From contig OZ020306.1 of assembly GCA_963971305.1 (NCBI GenBank), forward strand, positions 65,321,022-65,385,021: a DNA stretch of 64,000 bases. Direction: 5' to 3'. Made by a program: the position numbers and the translations under genes. Positions 11,601-26,600 of the stretch are shown here, piece by piece. Source of the DNA: Arcuatula senhousia. Its lineage: Eukaryota > Mollusca > Bivalvia > Mytilida > Mytilidae. The notes under the pieces were generated by a model. It was given only the letters and a program-made list of their open reading frames with translations. It was not told the origin of the DNA and searched no databases. How positions within the stretch are numbered: the first letter of the stretch is position 1; every line of letters starts with the position of its first letter.

Positions 11601-14600
11601 ATTATTTACATCAATATAGTTGAAAGACAATTGTTCTTAATTTTGACCAATATTTCACTAATTTTCCAACTTTTCAATACATGTATTTTTATATAATTGT
11701 CCCCCGCCGCAACGCGGAGCTGGGACATAGAAATGCTGGGCGTACGTCTGTCCTTCCGTCCGTCCGTCACGCTTTTTGTAAGCGTTCTCAAGGCTACAAA
11801 TTTTGTCGGATATTCATGAAATTTATACCAAATGTTTATATCAATAATACCTTGGTCAAGTTTGAAAATCAGCATTTTCAATAATTTTTGTAGGAGTTAT
11901 GGGACTTTGACCATTAAAAAGACTGTTTATTGGCATAACAGACCTTTAGCGCTCTAATCCCGACAGATATTGACCGATTTTCATAAAATTTATACCAGAT
12001 GTTTATTTACTAATACTTCAGCGCACTCATCCCTACAAATGTTGACAGATTTTCAAGACATTTATACCAAATGTTTAAACAACTATTACCTTGGTCAAGA
12101 TTGAAAATTATAAATTTTTTGATAATTTTTGTAGGAGTTATGGGACTTTGACCGTAAAAAAGACTCTTTTTTTTGCATTCTCATCCCTACAGATGTTGAC
12201 AGATTTTCATGAAATTTATACAAATGTTAAAACCACAAATACCTTAGTCTAGTTTGAAAATCATCATTTTTCGATAATTTTGTAGGAGTTATTAGACTTT
12301 GACTGTATCAAAGACTGTTTTTTTTGTTTGCAAATTAGAACTTGTAAGTGCTTTCATCCCTACAGATGTTGACGGATTTTCATGAAATTTATACTAAATT
12401 TTTATACTACCGGTAATAATACCTTGGTCAAGTTTGAAAATCATCACTTTTGATAATTTTTGTAGAAGTTATGGGACTTTGACCATAAAAAGACTGGTTT
12501 TTTTGGCAAAACAGACCTTGTTTTGTAAGAGATTTCTCAGCTACTATTAATCCAAGGCTTTTGATATTTGGTATGCAGCTTCAGGTAGGAGCTTCATACA
12601 GTGGGATGCATTTCCAGCTCTGTCACTTACCTACTTCCTGTTAAGCAAGCAGACTTGGAATTTTTGCCGCTCGGCAGGGGACCCAGGAATTCTGTTCCTG
12701 TTTTGATATTGATACTGTGTAGCTTAGTTTGTTTGCATGGAAAGTATCTACCATTCAATTCCATTCAAGTTGACATGAATACTAACTGCTCAGTGATATA
12801 AATTTAACTTTCTTTAAAAAAAATATTTTGTGACATTAAATGAAAAAAAAATAGATACTTTGAATAATTCTGTAATCTTTCCAAAAAAAACCCCCACATT
12901 TTGTACTTGGTAAACCACAGAAATAGCAGTGCACTATAAATTTTCAAGATCACTCATAAATTCCAAGGTCAAGGTCAAAATTATAGATTCAAGTGCGATA
13001 GGCAGGTTTAATAAAGATGATCAATAAAAAGATTTTTCAAAAAGCTCGTACTTTTCCAATCCTCGATCATGGATAATAGAATTACGTAAAAATTACATGT
13101 GTGTATACAATAACCTAATTTCCATGCCAGTTTCCTTTTGTTTACTTTTCTATGGGGAAAGAAAAGTTTTGTGTAAATTGCATCACTAGACAAACATGAC
13201 GATTTTTCAAAGACAATCAGCCGTGATTTATAATTTGCGGTCGAACCCACTGTGAGTCTGTTGGGATCTTTCTTCTTCTGAAGCGAAGTAATAGAAACCT
13301 TTGATAGAGTTTTAGATATGAATTAGTAAATTGTTTGCCTTTTTCAGCAGTATTTTACGCCTTTTCAAGTTTTATGATGTGACTGATTTAAAGCTGTTTA
13401 AATCTATTGAATAATATTTTAAAGTTATGTAAGAAATATTGGTTTTTAAGTAAATATTTATTTTGATCGTTTGAATTGATTGAATTAGATCCTGTTTAAG
13501 TCGTTAAGTTAGATGCAAGATAAAAACTTGATGATTATAAAAGAAAATCAAGCTGAAATCAGATGTGGAAAAGTTGTTCTAAGAAAAAGATATTTAGAAA
13601 ATGAATTTTGAGCTCAGTATTGTTGACTGTTTACCATTTGAAAGTAAAGGGTCATGTGAAGGTCATGTCTGTTTGTCTGTCTGTTTGTTCCATGTCAGGT
13701 TTACCTTGAGATTGAAGTTGCTTTTTCAGCTGGTTGGTGGCACATTCATTTGTATCATGTCTTTAGAGCATTAATTCTTGTTTGTTGGTCAATAGTAAGT
13801 TACCAAATACAACTTTTGTTTTTTTAGTTTGATTTTTGTTTATAAATATACTTAAGAGAAAATAGCTCACTGTCAATACTATCCAAATGTTATACTTTCT
13901 TTTTTTTTCACAACTGTAGAAAAATAAATTGATTTAAAGAACAAACAATGATTTTCAGAACATCTTAGACAACGTCTATAAGAATTTCAATATATTTGAT
14001 GCTAAAATCTATTTTTATCCCAAGCGTTAGATTGTTATCTAATGATATTTGATTAAAAACAATTTTGGCTGTTTTATCAAAGAGTGTTTTCACCCCAAGG
14101 CCTATGTTAAACATCAAAAATAGAAATTAGAAATCAGCTGTAACTAATTAATAACCGATTTATGAATTATCGGATTTAATGGGATTAGCAGGGATTAATC
14201 TAAGGGTATTAGCTCTCATCTTTAGGCATCGAAACATCAATTTTGTGGATGATTTGGAATTCTGTTCGGGATGAGCTAAAACAATCAACGATCATATCGT
14301 ATTATAGGATTGGTAATTACATTGAAGGACGGATCATTGCTTTTCATTCCTTGGTTTGGAATTGGCACTTTTACTTAACTTTTTTCAGTGAAAATCTTTG
14401 TTATTGCATTGGCAAACTGGATTTTTTATTCATCCCCACTGTAATATTTGGGTAAAGGATTCTATTGCTTTCTTGCAAGAGAGAATTGGATTAGTTATCA
14501 AAGATCCAAACTTTTTGTCTTCTTTGAGCAAACTGGATTGGATATCAAAGTTTGCATGTGATTTTGTTAAACTAATAATCAATCAATCAATTAATCAAGG

Positions 14601-17600
14601 ATTTTATTTTAATGTTTACATATGAAAGATTGGAATATGTTGTGAATTTTACAGTTTTAAATTTAAATGAAAAAAAAAATGGCAAAATTAAATCCCATTT
14701 AAATGCAAAGAAAGGAAACCAGTAAATATTAGCTTGATGGATATCTTCACAATGCGAGAGTCATTTTACGGAATTTTGTACAAAGTATATTTCAATGTTA
14801 AATGGATTTAAACATTTAGTTGGTTTTTAGTTTCCTTAAACATTTATTGGGAGTTGCAGCGTTTTAAACAATTGATGAATGCTTGTGATTTATGTAAAAA
14901 AACAATTTAAAAGGCAGATTGAGATAATTCAAGGACATCACTTTTGAAGAGATTTGATAAAAAGGAAAATTGTGTACTGTGTATACAATTTTCCCTGTTG
15001 CTACAACACTAAAACTTTGATTTTTAGGACAAAAGTTAAATTGTGCTAAGCGTAAAAAATTCCATTCGACTGTACATGTATGTACATATATGTTAAATCA
15101 TGGTTGTACATGAATATTTTTGTTAGGTTGGTTAACTCAGTAGCAAGGATAAATTATAATAAATTATAACTCTGAGGTTAGAATTTAATTTAAATTTTGA
15201 AAATGGTGAAGGAGGATTCTCAGTATAGCAGCATCCCTGTGATACAAGTCGAGGGGGAGAATATCGAACAAGACATTCCAATGATAAATATTGTGACGGA
15301 TAAAAAAAGTTTTACTGTGACGCCAGCCGTTGTGGATTTTGATTTCGAGGAAGAAAAACAACCTCTCACTGCTGAGAATGTTAAAAAGGCATTATCTGAA
15401 CTAAACGGTAGGAGGTCTTTTAATTTTGCTATTAATTTGGGGGGGAGGGGCATAGGCCAAGCTGTAATCAAAGGCTGATCCAAAGGGGGGTTCTGGAGGT
15501 TTATAGACTTCCCTTTACCCTTAGATTTTCTGCAATAAATTGTTTTTTTTTAATTAAGGAACAACTTTAAAGCATAAAAAAACCCAATCTGGTTTAAAAA
15601 TTCAGATCATTCATGAATTAGATTTATTGTTCAGTACTGTTACTGGTTAAAAGGACAAACCAGAAAACATTATTAATATAAAGTACAATATTTAAACATT
15701 TCAATTAATGTACACTATTTAAACATTTCAATTAATGTACCACTATTTAATAAAAGTTGACATGTTCTTTGGTCCTTAAACTGTAATGATAGTGAGTCAA
15801 TAGCAGATCCAGTAAAGGGGGAGGGGTTTCCATAGACAATTTTGTGAATATTTACAGAAAAAGTTTGCCAATATTGGACTGCACCCCCCTTTCATTTAAG
15901 AATTTGTGTGCAAACCTCCCCTTTTTTTAAAGAATTTCAGGATAAGCCCCTGTTCTTTACAGTAATTCTACCAACTTAACTATTCTGGAAAATTATATTA
16001 TTTGCAGGGGTTCAAATTGATATTTTAAAGATAAAGGTTCAGGACCAGCGAAAAGTCCACCAGATGTTATTACATGTAATAAGTCATCACTATGGCAGAA
16101 ATGCAGATAATCTTTTTTTACTTGACACAACTTGTCAGACATTGGGTCCTACATAATAGGTAAGTCTGCTGGACCTGCAAAAATTTTACAAGACCTATCC
16201 ACTAAGCTGTAATGAATTATCCCCAAACTTTGCCAGACTTAGGTCCTGCAGTGTCTTTATTTGCTGGACCTGCTGAAATTTTACCCCATTTGTCTGACAG
16301 GTCGGGCACTTATCTGCATCACTGCTATGAGACACATGTACTGTAAATGCATGCAGGTCCAGGACTTTTGTAAAAAGAATTTCAAAGGTTCTGAATAAAA
16401 ATTTTGAGGTCTTTGACCTCAGCCAGTGCTAGTTTGAACCCCTGATTTGATAGTGGCCCATTCTCAGGACCAATTATTATCATGATTATGGCATTTCTTT
16501 ATTATGACTTTCAATGTACCATGTATGATTCTCTGCTTGAGGATATGCATTACTGAAACCTATTTAGATTATAACATCACAGTATTTTATAAAGCTTACA
16601 CTGTTTAGTGCTAGTCCAGACTGGGGATGGGTCCCCAGAGTTTCCCCCTCTCTGTTTCTTTTGAAACTTTATAACTTTTGTGCAGTTTTTAAGCAAAATT
16701 AACCTAAAAACCCCACTTTTCCTTTTCAATAGACTATAGACTGAACCTTTAAAATTCTTGAAAAAAAAAGTTTCTGGTTTTACTCTGATTCTGTTAACTA
16801 AAATCTGGAAAATTATATTATTTGATAATGCCTATCGTCCTTCGTGACCTTGCATGATTTTCTACTTAGTGTTTACATTAATGATCAGACATTTTGATAA
16901 TCCAATTATGATTACATCAGCAAAGTACTAGACTAGAGCTGGACATCTGTTGATTTTCAGTGGCAGACACAGAGAGGGTGTTTCTGGGGTCATAATCCCT
17001 CTTTTCTCTTGTCAATGCATGTACAAAAAAATGTAGGTCATGTAGAATTTTAGGAAAATTGGTCTTGAACCAACCCAGTAACTTTGTCAGCCCTTAGTTA
17101 TAACAATGTTTTCCAAGCTTTAAAGGGTATTCCCAAACTGTATCAAAAATGGAGGGGGGGCTTGACATTGGTTGTTATTTTTCCAAAACATGATAAAAGC
17201 TTAAATATCTACCTGCAGAAATGTTATATTTGTAATAAGGTTATGAACTTTAGTTTGGTACTTTTTGAAGTTGCACTCTTAAATTATCCTCAAATAACTC
17301 TTAAAAAACCCTATCACTTCATTATAATATCAATCAAATACAGAGATTAGACTTGTTTTTATTATCTGATTTTATCAACTCTGATCTATAAATAAATGAG
17401 TATGATAACTTTAACATATGATCATAATACTTATTAGATGGATAGGGATGTCGCATAGGTTTCAAGTTGTTGAGGTGGTGTATGGTAAGAATGAGTTTAG
17501 GTTGTGGCTGACCTTGGATGAGGATTGGTTGGGGATGGGGTGGGTAGGGATGTCTCATAGGTTTCAAGTTGTTGAGGTTATGTATGGTAAGATGAGTTTA

Positions 17601-20600
17601 GGGTGTGGCTGACCTGTGGAGGGGGTGTGGTTGGGGATGAGGTGTGAATGATAACATTAAATTTATTAAAGATGGATAGGCAGTCTCGGTCAGGTGATTC
17701 CACTATTAGAGGAATTTATGGCACTGATTTAAGGCTGCAGCTGACTGGGTGGAGGGGGGTAAGGCAGTCATCGAATTTAGCACTAAGGACTGACAGCTCA
17801 CGACCTGTAAAAATTTGTTTGGTCCTGTGAATTTTTGCAACTTTTGTAATACAATCTTGATAAAATAATTCAAAATAATGGATTGGGTCCTGTGATTCCC
17901 AAATCCTAAATTTGACCACTGGGGTGGACGATGGGAATGATCAATCCTAAAACTTAGCCATCAGCTTCAAGTTGAAGAAGTGGTTTGTTATAAGAAAAGT
18001 TCACACTGGACAAAATTTTGTTATGTATAGAAAAACCTCGGAAAGGGGACGATGTTATCAGTCTCATTGGTTTCAAGTTGTTGAGGGGGTTTTTATGGTA
18101 AAAAAAGTTCTCATTGGACATACATGATTATTCCTTAGTGTGGAACTTTAAACAAATGGGTAGGGGGTACTTATTGGATGATAACTTTAAAATATAACCA
18201 TAATATTTAGATGGTTTATTTCAAGTTTAGGGGTTTATGGCTTGAGTTCACAATGAGCTCTGACTTTGGGGGAAAGGGGCTCTGGGGGGATGTGGGGATG
18301 AGACATATTTTCATAATGCCGGTTCATAGTTGTTGAAGTAGTGATGAAAAGAAGGCTTCAACTTCACACTACAGTCTTTATGTAGAGTTTGAAATGATAA
18401 CCTCAAATGTATTATAAATATCTTTAAAATATGAGGTATAAAAAAATTATGTGCAAAGATCTACAGTTTTGAAAAAATGTTAATATGTAAAATAACTGGA
18501 TTACACCAGCTAGCTGTCAGTATAATGAGTTAATAGCTTAATATTCTAAACAAATATTACAATAATACATGTTGATATTGCAATACTTTTCTCATTTGAT
18601 TAGTAAAGCCACATGTGGATTTGTTGCAAAACTAGTTTAATCTGGTAGAAAGATATAGTAATCCTACTAACTTATAATGATAAATTGCTCAAGCTGTTTC
18701 CATTTATTCAGGTATAAATCAGAGGCGGATCCAGAGATTCTTTCCCTAAATCCTTTTTTATGGAAACTGTATGTCTTTAACCTAATAAGTAATTGTTTAA
18801 GAATTCAATTAATTTGTAAAGACTAGAGATTTATGTAAGGGCTAGACATTGATTTAATAAGTGTTAAATTCAGCTAATTCAGCTTAATTGTGGTAGTGGT
18901 TAACTCAGAAGTGACATGTCACATCCAATATTGAAGATTTCTTTTGGACAGCATGACCGTTGAATCTTATTTTCATCACAATTTCATCATCCAGTGACGT
19001 AAAGTCCAATATTGAAGATTTTTTTTTTTTGACAGCACGGCCAGAATCTTATTGTCATCACAATTTCATCGTCCAGTGACATAAAGTCCAATATTGAAGA
19101 TTTTTTTTTGACAGCACGGCCATAGAATGTTATTGTCATCACAATTTCATCGTCCAGTGAAGTCTTGTAGCTTTCAAAAAATTTTGTTGTACATGTTGAC
19201 ATAACAAGAATCCAATATTGGATTTTGACCCTGAGTTTTGACAGTTTAGATTGGCAGTATAACTGTAGCCTTGGCAAAGTGGTATTTATATTTTCCATGA
19301 ACTAAGTTTGGCAATTTTAAGATATCACAATCTCTCCATCCATCTATCCACATACATGTACATGTATCTTTTATTAGCTCAGCTACTTCTACAAACTAAA
19401 TTGCTTGATTGATTTTGATGAAACTTTTTACAAGGGAGATGTGCATGATGAAATTCTATTGCTTTTGATATCAATCTGAGCTTTTAAGTTTTTCCAATAA
19501 AGATTTTAATATTAAGAAAGTGTCAATACATTTTTGAGCTCTCTCATAGTATTTCTAGGTGTGTTTGGCCTTGAAATAAATTTGGTAATCAATTTTATGC
19601 TCCATGTATTAATTAACATATTTAGGAATTTGTTCAAATTCATTAAAATATTTTTAAGGTTATAAGAGTTCATTTCATTTATAATGAACAAATTTTCAAT
19701 ATTATGATGTCAAATACAGCAAAAAAAAGCAAACTTAAATGTTTAAATTTCTTATGAATAACATGACACATAAACATTGAAACCTGTTGTTTTGTTGACG
19801 CTGAACAGCAAACCAATATTTGATTGTTTTATAAGTAAAATTTGGATTTCAATTATTGTGTTTGTTATGGACAAAGTGGTATTTGATTTCAGTTTTGTCA
19901 AACATACTTTATAAATCAATAGGGTTAATAATGCCAGCTATATATAATAAAAATATTCCACATTCCCATGTTACAATATCAACTTTTTTTCAGAGGTTTT
20001 TGATTGTGAAGGGAATATGTCTCTTCTACTATTTATTATGTCCAACACGCATATTTGAAGGTATAAACAGAGCTTTTAAGGGGCAATAACTCTTTATTAA
20101 TAAGTGCAATGTTTTTATTTACATATGGAAATGTTAGTGTATAAAACATATTTCAGAGAAAAACACATGCCATAGGTGGAAAAATTCAGGGGAAGAAGCC
20201 CCTTTTTGGCCAGATTTCACAGAGTAAAAAATCCGGGTTATAAAATGGGCAGGCGGTGTTCGGACAATTAAGAATTTTTGTAACAATTTTATCAGCAACT
20301 ACTAATCACAGCGTCTTGATATTTTGTACACAGCATTAGGGTGGGGTCCCATGATATTGGATACGATTTCAGGTATGTCACGCACCTACTTCCTGTTTAA
20401 CAAAATCTGGCCATTTTTTACTATAGATTTTTTTATTTGGAATATGCATGAAATCATTGAAAGGTCCCCTCTTTAGTCATTAAATGACCCCTCTCCTTTT
20501 AAAATGTTTCATACTCAAGTTCAGCTTTTGCATACTGTGTATTCTTAAAACTGAAACCCTTTACTGAAAATGTTTTAAGAGCAAATTTAATTTCTGCCAA

Positions 20601-23600
20601 ACTCTTGTGTAACTCTTTTAATACATAAATTTTTAATTAGTTTTTTGCATTATCACATGATCAATCCAAATAGAATTTACAACTTTCTGCAGTACAATTT
20701 AGTGTTGAAGTTAAGCAAGGCTCTCAGACGCTGTAATTACACATCTCGTCCAATTTAATGCTGAAGCACACTCTCGCTCATGAAATATTGACATAGAACC
20801 ATGGACAGTTTACACTTAGAACTCGATATAACTCCTTAAGGAAATTGATTTTAAGATTTCTACCTTGTAAAGTACATTATCTGAATTTGTGGTAAGTGCA
20901 GTCTTTTTGGTATATCTAAATGTTAATTAATTAAATTTCCTGGGTTTCCACTTCAGGCTGACCCAATCTTAATAGTTTTTGTGCCCAAACTTTTATATAA
21001 CTGATATTATACTAGTGGAGCATTGTCATCTTTATGCAACATTTCTATAGTCCACAGGAACGTATCCTTAACTTATACACTAATATCTTAAAGAATCAAA
21101 TATTAAAATATGTAGTATTTTCTAGCATGTAATGTTTTCCCTACTAAAATGTTCATGTATACAGATGTTCTTTTATATGCTAGTTTGCTTAAAAGTTCTG
21201 GCCATAGATTTAATAAGTGAAAGTCTAAGTGTCTCCTTCATGTATCAATATAATTATGCAGTCTTCCTAAATTATTAAGTGTTCACTAGTTAACAAATGT
21301 TGGAGTTGTTCCAAAATATTGAATAAAACTGAAAGTTGTTAATACTTTCTTGCATGATTTAACTTCTGATAAGAAAATCCTAGACAGGTTTTCGCTAGTT
21401 CTAAAAAAAAATTACTAGCACATTTTTATTTCCGCTGAGACATTCCTAATACAAGTTCACACCAGTTTGCTAAAAACTTCTTTCTTGATATTAATTTGAA
21501 CTTTTTATATTTGATTGACACATTCTTATGTTTGCTAGAACCTATTCCTTTGATTTGTTGTTTTTATGTTGTAATTTTCGACCAAACAAGACTCAATTTC
21601 GCTAGATCGATCTATCTTATAAAGTGATGGAGAATTTATGACGAGAACTATATAGGAAATCAGTATGTGAGTTTAAGTGCTTGGGTTATAATCTATGGGC
21701 TCATCTTATACTGTTTTCCGCCTCTTATGATGTTTTGAAGAATAATCTATGGGCTATCTTATAAAAAATTTTGTTTCTAATGATATTTTGGAGAAATATA
21801 ACTTTTCATTGTCAAAAAATGTATCAAACGTGATAGATAGAGTATGATATAGTTCGTTGATAAAACTTTTGGGAAAACTATTTTTGGTGATAATTTATCA
21901 TATTGTTTTGCCAATGCAGTTTGTTTTCATTTGTTTTCGCTGCTTTTCCCTCGTGGTTATGTTAAAATTTAGGTTTTTGTTTTTTTTTATTGCCTCAAAT
22001 TTAGATTATCTATTGACGGGTTATGTGTCAATGATTAGTGGATTTTGTGTTTCAGTCTAATTGTGTTATTGCTATTAGTGTCAACATTTCAACTAGCTTG
22101 AGTCTTCGGGGAATTGAAATGAAATAAATTATTTAAGTGAAATTATGCAAAATTTTGTTACAATTAAAAGAAACTTCAAAATTGAATGATCATTATTTTT
22201 GTTTTTTAGCAAAAATTTTTTTCTTAAAAACGGATTGACAAAATTTAAATTGTCTTTTTGTAATTTAGATTAATTGTCAATCCATTTTAAAGAAAAAGAA
22301 GAAAGAGTAGAATTGGTCCCTTCCTTATTTGGCAAATTAAGTTTTCAAGATAGTTAAATGCAACCTCTTGTTTTATAAGATGTTTAATATTTAGCATTTA
22401 GATCAACATGAATTTGATGCATTTACACTGTTTTTTACTCAGATGCTTATACACTTTAAGATTAGAAAAAATATTTTTACTTTCACTAAGATTGAAATGC
22501 AGTAAAAGATTTTTGTTTTCTCATCAATAAGTGCATCTAATGTATTTTTCATTCCATTTTCAGTCTCATATGAAATGAATAAATCTACAGAAATCATTTA
22601 TAATGTATAAAACTACTTACAAATTGCATTTCCAGGAAGTCACTAGGAACATGTTGCTTATTTCCGCTACTGGTCAGGCCGCAGGGTAGGAAATTCGCTG
22701 AAAAAGTAACAGCTCTGAATTGAAATTCTTCCTGTTTTTACTATATAACCAGTCAAATTTTCATGAATTTTAGCCAGCCCTGTCCAAAAGTTACCAGTCT
22801 CGGGCTGGCAGTCAGGCTGTTATTTCCAACTCTGGGTCAAGGAGTAGTTTTTGTCATGTTGTTGATTATATTGCCATTAAATCGTAATGGAATGGCTGAT
22901 CCTCAAGGCCATTTTTGGAGATGGGCCATTCCATGGTCAGGTTGCATTTATGATTTGACTGTTCAAATAACTCCACAAACAACATTTGAAAATAAGGTGC
23001 CAAGATTTACTTGCATGTTCAAGAGATTTCCCTTTGAATAAACAAAATTTCTTGCTTTGCAGTTTGCTTATTCGTTTATAGTTCCAGCTTAGTTTCCTCT
23101 ATGTGACTTTGGAATGAAGAATTCCTATTTGGGATGTTGTTACCTTTGCCTTGATGTATTCAATATATGATTTTGTGTTGTTTTTTTATGTATGTAATAC
23201 ATGTATGTATTTATTTATATTCAGTTTAAGACATTATGAATTTACTGTTTTAATATGTATCCTTTGAAGTGCATTGTAATTTTAAAAGGACAATTTTCTT
23301 TGTCATTGTAGGAGATGACACAAGTAAAAACAAAGATAATGAACCACTGGCTGCCCAAGATGAGTTGGAGAGCCCCTATGAGCACCAAATGGCATTATAT
23401 GAGGTATGTACTCAAATATGACAAGGTCAGCAAACCACATAACTCTTAAGGGCAACTACTAAAATGCTTGATGGATTTTGATGAAACTTTATACAATAAA
23501 AGAACATCATGTGAGGACTTGCAAGAAGATAAATTATTGTACTCCTGTTATCTAGAGGAGATAATTGAGCTTAAATTTTGAAGCAGGGGTATCCTTTTGT

Positions 23601-26600
23601 GAGTTTGTTCTGTATTCCTAGTGTAGTTCTGTTTAGATAGACTCAAATTTACAAATTAAATTTCCTCTATACAAGTAATTGAAAAATTACTTCCCACTGC
23701 CTTCCAAAATGGTTTCAAGTTCATTGTTTGCCCTAAATTTTCCACTGCTCTGTAACATAAAATTTGATCTTGGTTCTCTTTCATCAAGAAATAGATTTGA
23801 TTATCAAGTTTTATAACAGACGCGTGAGAGACAGTACAAATATTGGTTCGTCCCAGAGGAACACGATAATTGACAGCTATGCAAGTTAAGATGCTATTAG
23901 TTTATAAAATTCCCAGCCATTTATGGACATTGATAAAGTTAATTACGTACAAGGGTAATGGAAAAATACCATCCTATTAACAATAATCAAATCTCCAGGA
24001 CCTATCAACATATAATGGGTTATCATTATGGCTGAGCATTTATAAAAAGATTTGCAGTAAATAAGCAGTTAGTCTATGATTGGGTTAGTTAAGTTTGGGA
24101 TGCTTAACTTTTAATACCGTGGTTTCATTATTATTCGTGGGGTATCAATTTTCGTGGTTTTCCTGGGAAGCCTTGAACCACGAAATTTGATATCCCAGGA
24201 AAAGGAAATTTAACATGTGTGTGTATGCTGCAGACTAAAGAACCACAAATTTAAGAATCCACGAATTGTTACTATTTTACCAAACCACAAAAATTGGTAC
24301 CCACGAAAATAAATGAATCCACAGTAGAGCAATTTGGTGTAAAAGGTGGACCTATTGGGGGTAATTTTACACACTTACTGTTCTCTTGCTGCATCATGTG
24401 GCATGATTGGCATCACAAATGTTTTTGTCAGTTTTTTAAGGAACTACATGCCACAGGGTCTTAAATTGATATTTTCTAAAGTACTCTATAATAGTGTAAA
24501 GATATTTCATGTCCAAAACTCATCTAAAACTGTCTTTCTAGTTGCTTAATGGTTCCATTGCTAAGATTTTAAGTCATTTTATACCGATAAGTTTGGTAAA
24601 CTTTGAGATCTTTGGCTCTGTTCAATGACTACTTTTATGATACTAATTACCTGCTACATGTACTTTATATCTTTCGCTGCTGAGATAAAAAGGAGTATTC
24701 AACTTGTTCTATTGAAATGTGTTGTTACTAAGATATCGAACAAGAATGAAAACCCTTTGAGTGATTACACCTCAGTTATGTTTTAAGTAAGTAGGTGTAA
24801 AATCTCTTCAATTTTGTATTTTCTTGATTTCTGAGCTTCAGACATATACTGAGAGGCAATGCATAAGATATTGGTTGTAACAAGTATTATCTAATCATGG
24901 TGGTGAAAATTATTACAATTACAGAAGTAGGGTAGGAATATTTCTCACCTAATTCAGACAAAGATTAGAAATGGTTGTTATAATTGGACTTTAGGGGTGC
25001 TCGAAGTGGAACAAAAATTGCAGTAAGCATATACTAATCGGAGGGCACCGGGTCTTTGGTCTGAAAAAAATTGTTGTGGATTTATAGAAAATCATTCAAG
25101 CATAACAAGAGTTAGACTTCTAAGCCAATCAATGCCTCCTTTTTTTTTCGAAATTTCTTTTACCATCACTTAAGTAAGGTTGTTTTGTTTGAAAGACTTG
25201 ACTGTAACTTTGTACAGTACATGTCTGACCACTAGCCTGAGACTAGTATATCTTATAAGCAGGGCCAGCTCATTTCTGACAGGTTGAATCTTATACCCAT
25301 TACCGCACAATGTTGTGTGGTACGTAGCATGTTATGCCCTCCTTTTGGTTCAAATTGGCTGTTTTCCATCTGTCCACTGATCATTTCAAGACAGCAGCAT
25401 GAATTCAAGATAGCAGCATGAAAATGCTTCAACAGGTTAAAATGAAATTTTACACTGCTCTTATGTACAATAAAATGAAGGTCATGTTCAAATTTTCATT
25501 AGAATTAAAAAAAAAATGAATTAATTATAAAAGAAATTGAGTTGGGCCAGGGTACATGTATCCTTTAATGGTGCTGTATACTGTGGATTTATTTATTTTC
25601 GTGGGTACACATTTTCATGGTTTGATTAAAAATTATCAGTTCGTTGATTATTAAATTTGTAGTTATGATGTCTACAGCATACAGATCAATGTTGATATTC
25701 CTTTTCATTGGATATCAAATTTCATGGGTCATGGCCTCTTTGAAAACCACGAAAATTATTACCCCACGAATAATAATGAAACCACGGAATTAAGTATTTG
25801 TTTGAAATGACTGTTATTGTTTCTTTTTTCAGGATGATCTTCAGGCGAGGGGAAAGATTTCACAGATCCTTAACAGGATTGCTAATTATCAGGCAGGGAT
25901 TGAACCAAACATGACCAAAGAGTATAGTGACAAAGACAAACAGGTAAATAGGCTACCAGTTTTCAACATATCAAGGGCTACCAGTTCTCATCATATAAAG
26001 GGAACCAGTAAATAGGCTACTAGTTCTTAACATATAAAGGGAACCAGTAAATTAGTCACGGTTTACATTTCAGTATTACTGTAGAAGCATAGATATTTGT
26101 TGGGATTAGATTTTGCAAAAAATTGTCCCCACTAATTCACGTTTGTGCTTATTTATCCCCATGAAAATAAAGGATTATACAGTACATGTATATCTGTGTT
26201 CACGGTCTCTTGATATATGTGTTGATCATATCACTGTTGCTTAGCAACTACATTTAGGAAACTCTCTATTAATTGTTGGAATGTTGAAAGTCTTATAATT
26301 CTATATAGATTACTTGTCCATCTCTTATCTACCGGTACACATGTTTCTGTTTCTCTATTAATTTGTCTTTCCTCAAGGCCCAATATTATTCCTGCCCAGT
26401 CACACAATTTCATCAATTTCAATGACCATAACAGGATAAAACCTACAATGTATAGAGAGTCTGTAGGACCTTTTATGGGACAGCAAAATAGGCTTATATA
26501 TTCATCAGGAAATCGACCAATAAAACTGCAGGAATTCAGGATTTGTACATTTTGCTTTATTGTTTTATCAGAAAAGTGGGATTTAGGAGTTATTTTTATG

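Larger units (their letters stand above)
5663..15202. other. Intron between E1a and E1b
   Basis: AT-rich and non-coding, rich in ACATGTAC-type stretches (8735-8762 and elsewhere). It contains the miniature LTR element at 6069-6530, a degenerate near-palindromic element around 9240-9335 (TTTTCGTGG and ACCCCACATG), and the core-sharing elements at 10153 and 11699. The rest shows no recognisable structure. DNA just upstream of E1b should hold a second promoter, but only AT-rich sequence (TAATAAATTATAA) is visible. Confidence 0.6.
15408..23311. other. Intron between E1b and E2
   Basis: Non-coding and AT-rich. It contains minisatellites at about 17441-18460 and 18912-19165. A short inverted pair ATGGAATGGC/GCCATTCCAT lies near 22889-22933. 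Hydrophobic open frames here (for example 22763-23041) overlap simple AT-rich DNA and match no family. Confidence 0.6.
23404..25832. other. Intron 2
   Basis: Non-coding, with two near-palindromic elements (24116-24325 and 25579-25788) in opposite orientation. Nothing else is recognised. Confidence 0.65.

Noticed and set aside
17334..17612. Proline- or glycine-rich frames
   Set aside because: Produced by the ~102-bp minisatellite at 17441. Its period equals that of array 1 by chance, since the sequences are unrelated.
22763..23041. 92-codon hydrophobic frame upstream of E2 as an extra exon
   Set aside because: No match to KCC N termini, no fitting phase to E2, and an inverted repeat inside suggests element debris.
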